From positions 124,001 through 188,000 of the forward strand of contig JADPYG010000003.1 of NCBI GenBank assembly GCA_017654735.1: a DNA stretch of 64,000 bases, read 5' to 3'. The first letter of the stretch is position 1. Each line of letters begins with the position of its first letter. Both the position numbers and the translations under genes were made by a program. Source of the stretch: Vishniacozyma victoriae. Lineage: Eukaryota > Basidiomycota > Tremellomycetes > Tremellales > Bulleribasidiaceae. The notes below the pieces were generated by a model, which saw nothing but the letters and a program-made list of their open reading frames with translations, was not told the DNA's origin and did not search any database. Of this stretch, positions 56,727 to 64,000 are shown one piece after another.

Positions 56727-58551
56727 ATGCCATCCACTCACGCCGAATCCATCTTATCCGACCCATCACTCAAATCCATCCTACCCTCCTCTTTCCTCTA
56801 CGCCTGCTCATCCGCTTCGTATCAGATTGAAGGTGGTTTTGAGGCTGATGGAAAGGGTGTCGGGATCTGGGACGAGTATATGAGGGGTAAAGAGGATACT
56901 GGGGAGATTGCTTGTGACTCTTACAATCTTTGGAGGGAGGACGTAAAGCTGTTAAAGGAGTATGGATGCAATTCATATCGATTCTCAATTGCCTGGCCTA
57001 GGATCATTCCAAATGGTACGTCGTCTTGCTACTATAACAACGGGGCTGATGGTCAGGAGCAAAGGGGGAAGAAGTGAATGAGAAGGGCGTCAAGTATTAC
57101 TCCGACCTGATCGATGCTCTACTCGCCGAGGGAATCACCCCGTGTGTAACCATTTTTCACTGGGATTACCCGCTAGCTCTCGAAAAGAAATATGGCGGAT
57201 TCACAAGTGAGGAGGTCATTGATGATTTTGTCAACTACTCCAAGATCTTATTTGAGAGGCTAGGAGATAGGGTCAAGCACTGGATTACCATCAACGAAGT
57301 CAGTCCACCAACATCTGGAGGGTAGCTGAACGGGCAGCCGCACATTTTTAGCTTCTTGCAGAGTCTCGCCTGGAAAGCAGACGGATGGGATTATGAGCGA
57401 GATATGCCCAAGCGAGTCCTCCATTTCCACTTCCGAAATTATAAGCTTGAGCTGATGGCAGACTCGCAAAGACTCTTCTACTGTGTAACGCAAAGACCGT
57501 AGATCTGTACCGACGTGAATTCCAGCCTACCCAGAAGGGATCAATTGGAATCACTTTGGTATGTCACCTGATCAAAAGTAAGCTCATAGTAGAATGCGGA
57601 TTGGACTGAGCCCATCGATGAATCAAAAGAAGCCAAGGAGATGGCCCAACTGACTCTAGATTACGTTCTTGGCATGGCAAGTCCTCCCATTCACCCCTGT
57701 ATTGCGCTGACAAGCAGTACGCAGATCCTATTTGTAAGCTTCGCTATCCTCCTCTGAGCGCGATCAAGCTGATCATCAGATCTCGGCCATTTCCCCCAAT
57801 CCGTCTCAAAAGAGCTAGGGGACAAGATGCCAACTTTTACCAAAGAAGAGTGGGCTTTGATCAAGGGCTCTTCAGACTTGTAAGCCTCTATGTACTTCTC
57901 GTCCTGCAAAGTACTGATGTCAGTTTCGGGTGGAATCACTACGGTACCAAGTGGTCAACTGGAAAGAGGATGCCAAAGGAAGAGTGTAAAAACGGGTTTC
58001 ATTGGTCGTTCGGCAGGACGGAACAGGTAGCAGAGAAGGATGGCGTTCAGATTGGTGTCAAGGGAGAAAACGGGCATCCTTACATTGGTGAGTCTCCTAC
58101 GGTTCAGGATTCCCGCTGACTAGCAGTACCATGGGGATTCCGAAAATTGATCAACTACATTAACGACAAATACGCTAAACCGTCCAACATCCCTATCTGG
58201 ATAACCGAGAATGGTTTCCCTGTAGAGGACGAGAGCAAATTACCACTAGCTCAACAGCGGGAGGACGATCTAAGGCAAAAGTACTTTGGAGAGTATTTGA
58301 AGGAATTAGTCGAAGCTGTACGGGATGATAAAGTCAATATTGGAGGATATATGGCTTGGTCTCTCCTCGAGTAGGTCTTTCGATATAGCCGCTAGAAGGT
58401 GCTGATGAGGAGTAATCTGGAATGGGTCATGGGATACAAACCCCGTTTCGGGCTTACTGTGGTAGACAGGGAAGATGGGTGTAAACGATATCCGAAACAA
58501 TCGGCATACTTGCTCCGGGACATCTTTGCGTATGTCAAAGCCGAGGCGTAG
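56727..58551 (+). CDS. Glycoside hydrolase family 1 beta-glucosidase
   Basis: Exons: 56727-57015, 57057-57298, (57338 to about 57396 or 57415), 57462-57558, 57593-57676, 57718-57733 (16 nt), 57780-57879, 57924-58087, 58127-58370, 58413-58551; about 470 aa. Retaining hydrolysis of beta-glucosides, probably intracellular as there is no signal peptide. GH1 marks: [27 protein letters not shown], acid/base region TINE at the exon 2 end, nucleophile in IWITENGF, and YMAWSLLDNLEW. Exon 3 is unresolved: acceptor 57337 gives the expected NEP, but the obvious donor at 57416 breaks phase; a GC donor at 57397 would fit. The next intron but one uses GCAAGT (a GC-AG intron) at 57677. Confidence 0.85.
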
Positions 58552-59246
58552 TAATTTGATCTCGTACATGCAGAAAATGGCATTTGGACGTGGTTGAGAT
58601 AGGGCTTGTCACAACTGATGACGGTTTTGATCTTATCTACACTGTATCTCGTCAGATGGGAGAAGCTGCAAGCAAGTCATTGCTTGTACACTAATTGCTA
58701 GCTAGAATGTCGGATAGAAAGCTCATAGAAGTTAAACCCACTGCCTAAGACCACCATCTTGAGAGGTCGCGAGATTATGACATTCCATCCCCCATCCGCC
58801 CCTCACCCCCTCCTCTCATAGCATTGTAGCCGCGTTGAAAGCTGATTCACAGGCATTTGTACATTCAAATCTACTCCTAATCATCATGCCCTCAATCCCC
58901 ACCCTTCTTTGATCTCAGCATCCAGAGTATACAATAAGGTAAAGTGGGGCATCCTCCATCATGTATCCGTGCCGTTGAATGCCGTAGATTCATCTATCTA
59001 TCCGGAATGAATACCTTCCGGGCTGCCCCTTGGGGTACCTTACTCGGCCGTAAAAAAGATGGAGATCGAGTCGGGTGAGGATGGGGGTTGATTACTCATC
59101 CATTATTCCATGCTTTCGACTCCATCACTGTACATATTGTAGCATAGCTTAAAGATCCCTGGGATCCTCTAATCAGAAGATATAGTAGAGCTGTAAAACA
59201 GTCGACATTAAAAGTCCAAAACTCAACCCATCGGCTTCGACCGACG
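58552..59246. other. Intergenic region
   Basis: 3' flank of the GH1 gene and 5' flank of the MFS gene. No supported coding sequence. Confidence 0.5.
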
Positions 59247-61482
59247 ATGCCGCTCTTTGATCCACATAATTCACAAACACCATATACTTCAACACCAGAC
59301 CTCCATGCCCAGCATCCATCCGAGAAACAACAACTGCCGGCAGGATGTACACCCGGTCCAGTCCTACACATCGTCCCAATATCGAAGAAATCAAAAGGAA
59401 AGAAAGTCATCTCTCCATTACTGAATGAACCGATTCCAGAAGACGCAGAATCGTGCCCGATAATATGGGTCGATTTCCCATTCAAGAATAAAGAGAATCC
59501 ATTCTACTTTTCTAGGGGCCGGAAATGGATTACGCTGGGAATAGCGTTGTATTTTGCGCATGTGACTGCGCTGCAGACTAGTGCTTTTACAATTGGATTT
59601 GGGAGTATGCAGAGGGATTTGGGGATGAGCGATTTGCAGGCTGCCGCTGGAGTTGCGCTTTATGGATGGGTAGGTCTTGCTTCACTCGGCTTAATGAGAA
59701 CATGAGGAGAAGCTGACATGTAGGGCTTTGCTATTGGACCTCTGTGTCTCGCACCAATATCTGAAGAGTTTGGACGATACTGGGCATACGTTGGGGCAGT
59801 ACTAGCATACGGTCTGTGTCACCTGTTCCTCACCTTGTGAGTACAGCTACAATGACTCCAATGCTCATGAGCTGACAGATAGGGGTCAAAACGTAGCGAC
59901 GATCCTCGTGGGAAGATGGTTTCAGGGTCTATCAGGATGTATAGGAGCAACAGTAGTAGCAGGGACCGTATCCGACCTGTATCCTCCAGCCCAGTAAGCA
60001 AACTCGTTGTTCCTAATGCCAGACCTGACAAGCAGACGAGGACTTCCAATGTCAATATTCACATTCTGCGTCACCCTAGGTCCAGGTCTTGCACCCGTGA
60101 TCTTCTCATGGGTGGAAGCGAACCCTCGGTTCGAATGGCGTTGGATCGAATGGTTCCAAATGAGTACGTTTCTACGTTCTCTTCATTGGAGAAAGGCTTA
60201 CAAGCAGTAACATTCGGAGCCTATCTCCCTATCGTCATCTTTGTCCTACGTGAAACTAGAGCTACGGTACTCCTGCGGCGGAAAGCCAAGAAATTACGGA
60301 CAGAAAGAGGCATGCAGGACGGAGGGCGATATACAGCAAAAAGCGAGGTCAACAAACAAGCGTTTGGGGAGGCTATGAAGAGGAGTCTCAGCCGGCCGCT
60401 TAGTAAGTCCTTCTCGGTCTGAAGGGGAAGAAGCTGATGATAGTGTTCTTGGCTCTTGAGCCTGTTGTGCTGTTCTTTGCCATTTGGGCTGCTCTTGCTG
60501 TAAGTCGTCCAAGGTTCTGATAGTAAGATGCTGATTGATAGTGGGGTGTGTTCTTTATCCAAATCGCCGGTCTACCGGCGGTGTTCAGGATCGTCCATGG
60601 GTTTAACGTTACTCAGTCCGGTCTAGTTTATATCTCACTCTGGTACGTCAAACTAGATTTTTCAAGGGGAGAGCTGAATGTCAGTGTCGGAACGTTACTC
60701 GGGTTCCTCCTGAATTTTGCCCAGGACTGGATGTACAAGCGAAATGTCGCAACTAAAGGAGTCGAAGCTCGATTATACGGTGCTCTCTTCGCTGGTCCAG
60801 GTCTCGCTGTTGGGTGTATAATCTTTGGATTGACCGCCATTCAATCGGTACACTGGATTGCTCCTTGTGTTGGACTCGTCATTATCCTCAGTACGTCATC
60901 CACTTTATACCACGAGCCATTCTGATAGTAGTGTCGGCATATACGATCTATCAAGCTTGCTTCGTTTACCTTTCAGAATGTTATGGTTCCCACGCTTCCT
61001 CGGCTGTTGCAGCCATGTCATTCCTGCGTATCCTGCTCGGATCATCTTTTCCCTTATTCACCAATCAAGTAAGCCCTCCACCTCTCTACCATATATAAGC
61101 TGACGTGCAGATGTTTGACACCCTGACACCTCGTTGGTCGTTATTCATGATGGGCTGTATCGCCGCTCTCCTAGCGCCAATACCTTATATCGCATTCTTC
61201 AAAGGCCCCTGGATCAGGGAACGGTCACCATACTCCCGGATCCTCATGGCAGAAGAGAAGAAAAGAGTGGAGCTGGAAGCTGGGATGCAAGATAAGGAAG
61301 CGAGGGATGTGGAGGCTCAGCGGCAAGAGGACGGTGAGGCGGAGTTAAGCAGTCAAGTAATGGCCGAAGAGGAGCATGCTGAAAAGGCTAAGGAGAAGAG
61401 GGAGCATAGAGTCAACACCCCGAGCCGACTTGCCCAGGAGACTTGGGATTCTTCAGATACGTTAAGCGATCATAGAGCATAG
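59247..61482 (+). CDS. MFS transporter, DHA1-type drug/polyamine proton antiporter
   Basis: Ten exons: 59247-59669, 59724-59836, 59883-59993, 60036-60163, 60208-60402, 60444-60499, 60542-60642, 60685-60890, 60932-61068, 61111-61482; 613 aa. About 12 helices with a 95-residue cytosolic N-terminus, a long charged central loop (RRKAKKLRTERG) and a long acidic/basic C-tail. DHA1 features: GPLCLAPISEEFGR between helices 2 and 3, QGLSGCIGATVVAGTVSDLY in helix 4, TLGPGLAPVIFSW in helix 5, and RFEWRWIEWFQM. This resembles Tpo1/Flr1-like exporters of polyamines or drugs; the substrate cannot be fixed from sequence. Confidence 0.92.
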
Positions 61483-61776
61483 ATAGAGTTTGATAGAGTC
61501 AAAAGACTGCTTCATGCATCTATCTTGTAATGCCGCGGATCTCTGCCTCTGTGCTACGGGTCACCAGTCTCCCTGCTCTCTCGCGCCAAGGCCTAGACTA
61601 TTATGTCCCGCGGATAAAGTACGACTCCTCCACCTCGGTAACACTTCGGGCTTCGGTAACAATGAATCAACTCCACTCTCAACAACGTATATAGCCAGGT
61701 CCAGTCGAGCCGAGATGCAGCTACTTACCGCCTAATCAATACAGTCTCATCCCACTGCCGTAAAAAATACAGGACA

Positions 61777-62949
61777 ATGCCGGCAAGCATCGCATTCCAA
61801 GACATCAAAGTCCCCGCTCCAGGTTTAGGGTACGTTACGTTCAAACTCCTGTTGATACAAGCTGACTGGTCAGATGTATGTCCTTTTCAGGATCATGGGG
61901 TGAGATATCGAAAGAGGACTCTCATGCTCAACTCTCACGAGCACTCGAGCTGGGATGTACGTTCTGGGACTCTGCTGTTGCATATGATAAAGGTGGAAAT
62001 GAAGAATTGATAGGGGAATGGTTCGCCAAGACTGGGAATAGGGATAAGATCTTTATCGCTTCGAAATGTGGTATAGCGGTATGTCCCTCTCACCCAAGCA
62101 GGGCAGTACCTGATATGTAGGTACTTGAAGATGGAGAAGTCAACAACACCCCGGAACATATCAACGCCTATATTGAGGGAACGATCAAACGATTAGGATC
62201 CACCCCAGATCTGTATTACCTACACCGCATTGATCCCAAGCAGGACTTGGAAGCTTCAATCACTGCTTGGACAAGTTGAAGAAGGATGGGAAAACAAAGT
62301 ATATCGGATTGAGCGAATGTAATGCCCAAACCTTGAGAAAGGCCTGTTCTTGTGCGTCCACCCTCACTCCTCTCTAAACACAGCTGACAACTAGATGCTC
62401 ATATCGACGCCCTTCAAATCGAGTATCCACCTTGGTTCGTCGACCATGAACAGAACGGTCTGATCGATACCGCAAGAGAATTCGGGGTGACCATCGTCGC
62501 CTACTCTCCACTCGGGAAAGGTGTCTTGACGGGATCGTACGTTCCTCCTTCGCACCCAAGCTGATGGACAGAATTGAAAACCTAGACAGTCTCCCTCCCA
62601 ACGACCTAAGAAGATCAATCCCGCGATTCCAGCCCGAATACCTACCTGCCAACTTGAGACTCGTTCGAGAGTTCAAGAACATGGCAGATAAGAAAGGATG
62701 TTCCCCAGGTCAACTTGCCGTTGCATGGGTTATAGCCCAAGGAGCAATCCCAATTCCTGGTACAAGGAATCCAGAGAGGTTGAAGGAGAATATCGGTGGT
62801 GGGGATGTGGAGTTAAGTGAGGATGATTGGAAGGAATTGAGGACTTTGATTGAGGATGCGGCTCCCAAGGGCGATAGGTGAGTTTGACCGTTCGAAACAT
62901 TGCTCATATTAGGTATGATCCTACCCAGCTTGCTCGGGTTGGGAATTAG
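61777..62949 (+). pseudogene. Aldo-keto reductase (pyridoxal-reductase-like) with a one-base frameshift
   Basis: Exons: 61777-61829, 61874-62078, 62121-62351, 62395-62536, 62572-62877, 62913-62949. Family marks: PGLGCMSFSG, the catalytic-Tyr loop [59 protein letters not shown]. All junctions keep phase except within exon 3: it starts in phase 0 and must end with one extra base, yet is exactly 231 nt. The break is near 62262-62270 (ACTGCTTGG), where one base seems missing, giving TGA at 62277-62279. No intron can explain it (no GT nearby). Thus either a recent null allele or a sequence error. Intact members reduce aldehydes with NADPH; about 324 aa expected. Confidence 0.85.
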
Positions 62950-63461
62950 GGATCGGAATGCCCACGCAGATCGTAGTTGTCGACACTTTCTGAGTGTGTT
63001 CTGCCTCATCTGCGCATGAAGTGACTCGACCATGTACCAAGCTCAAGCCGCCTGTCTCGCATGCTAAGTCATGGACTGAATGCCACGTAACATCCTTATC
63101 AGCCGGGTATGAGAATGGTCCATCAGACGAGCACTATCTTACCATCACATCAACAAACATCGGACGCACAACTTGTCCAGGAGCGGCTGCTGCTATGTTA
63201 CAATCCTGTCAGAGTGATTTCAACAATGCGTCACATATCACTCGATCTGACGCATGTTGACTGTTTCGGTAGCAGCGCCTATTAGATATTCAGATGACGC
63301 ATATGACCCGAGGTCGTAATGACGACGTAGACAAGGTCTGTGCGCAAACCTACTAAAATCACTTGTCCATTACTCACCTGCTCTCCTCTTTCCTTTACTT
63401 CTCCTCTCTTGTACCATTCTCACCATCAAAAGCAAAGAGCAAGCACCAAAAAGCAAGCACC
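62950..63461. other. Intergenic region
   Basis: No supported gene; short frames only. Upstream of the F-box-like gene at the edge. Confidence 0.5.
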
Positions 63462-64000
63462 ATGCCAGTAAGTCCACCTTGAACCATAGGATATCGCACC
63501 TGATGACAGGTAAACAAGAAAAGCGAGGCCGGCGGTGACGCGCCGAAACTCGACACTGAAACAACACCTTCCCTTCCCTCCCTAATCCAATCCCCCGCTC
63601 TACTACTCCCACTTCAACTTTCGAGATCTACTCCTACATCCTGGAGAGGCTTAATGATGACGGCAACAAGCCCTATCTCGCCAGACGTATGCGAGTTTCG
63701 AGCACATTGAACAAGGTTACCGCACCAATTTTTTACCGAACAGTAACTCTTCGAGCTGTTTCAACCAGTCCATACGATACGACTTGCGGTCGCCGTAATC
63801 CGGCTCGTATTTCGCCTAATACGGCTGACAATATCGAATTGATCAAGAAAGTCATCATCAAGTCGCACCACACTCATGATACCGTCGATGGATTATTCCA
63901 GGGACAGACCGATGTCGAAAGCGTCAGACTTTGTCCTTCGGCTTTGATGCCTGGTAGGAAATGTTCGCAATGTCCGGCCAATGGACCGGCAAATGTTACA
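63462..64000 (+). CDS. F-box-like protein, cut by the window edge; N-terminal frame unclear
   Basis: ATG 63462-63464 with intron 63468-63509 (GTAAGT...GATGACAG), then a frame rich in Pro/Ser. The F-box-like segment lies in another frame from about 63623 (EIYSYILERLNDDGNKPYLARRMRV, in two parts) and stays open to base 64000 (VTAPIFYRTVTL, IELIKKVIIKSHH). No GT lies between the two frames, so no normal intron joins them; a pyrimidine-rich tract ending CGAG just before the segment could be an acceptor for a different upstream exon. It is closely similar to the 55760 gene in this segment. Confidence 0.5.

Noticed and set aside
1..64000. CRISPR arrays, phage genes, operons, mitochondrial sequence
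   Set aside because: None seen; the window is intron-rich nuclear fungal DNA.

Overview
The window is nuclear DNA from a basidiomycete fungus, most likely a tremellomycete (Cryptococcus/Kwoniella-like). Protein-coding genes are dense, lie on both strands, and are cut by many short introns (mostly 35-60 nt) with GTNNGT donors and CTGAY/CTAAY branch sites placed right before the acceptor. Gene models were built by hand by joining exons so that phase is kept from start to stop and family motifs stay in order. No bacterial, organellar, viral or CRISPR signal was seen, and no tRNA or rRNA gene was recognised.

Layout. 0-5 kb: 3' end of a cut gene, a small membrane protein, a proteinase K-type subtilase. 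5.4-9.5 kb: TIF6 (eIF6) and a divergent CSN12/PCI-domain gene. 9.9-12.5 kb: an intronless secreted cysteine-rich protein of eight repeats beside a gene-poor stretch. 12.5-21 kb: a bZIP factor, a long disordered protein and a GPI-anchored-type aspartyl protease. 21.1-23.1 kb: a repeat-rich island with diverged copies of one sequence family. 23.2-31.5 kb: FGGY-family sugar kinase with a 4-nt exon, B-type cyclin, Gly/Gln-rich protein, coiled-coil protein. 31.8-39 kb: single-pass membrane protein, ALG11 mannosyltransferase in one reading frame with a polytopic membrane domain, and CYP8 (U-box cyclophilin). 39-49.7 kb: SDR reductase, YAE1, membrane protein, cytosolic SHMT (SHM2), DNA topoisomerase III (TOP3). 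49.9-64 kb: a more accessory section with two MFS transporters, a GH1 beta-glucosidase, an aldo-keto reductase with a frameshift, and at least four F-box-like genes, several of which look damaged.

The housekeeping genes serve separate processes: ribosome biogenesis (TIF6), Fe-S adaptor work (YAE1), N-glycosylation in the ER (ALG11), one-carbon metabolism (SHM2), decatenation/recombination (TOP3), mitosis (cyclin B). Fungal genes like these are normally transcribed one by one; several pairs share short divergent promoters (TIF6/CSN12, ALG11 fusion/CYP8, YAE1/membrane protein, SHM2/TOP3). The most unusual items are the eight-repeat cysteine protein, the ALG11 fusion frame, the 4-nt exon, the recurrent intron 3' end, the repeat island, and the decaying F-box/AKR region near the right edge.
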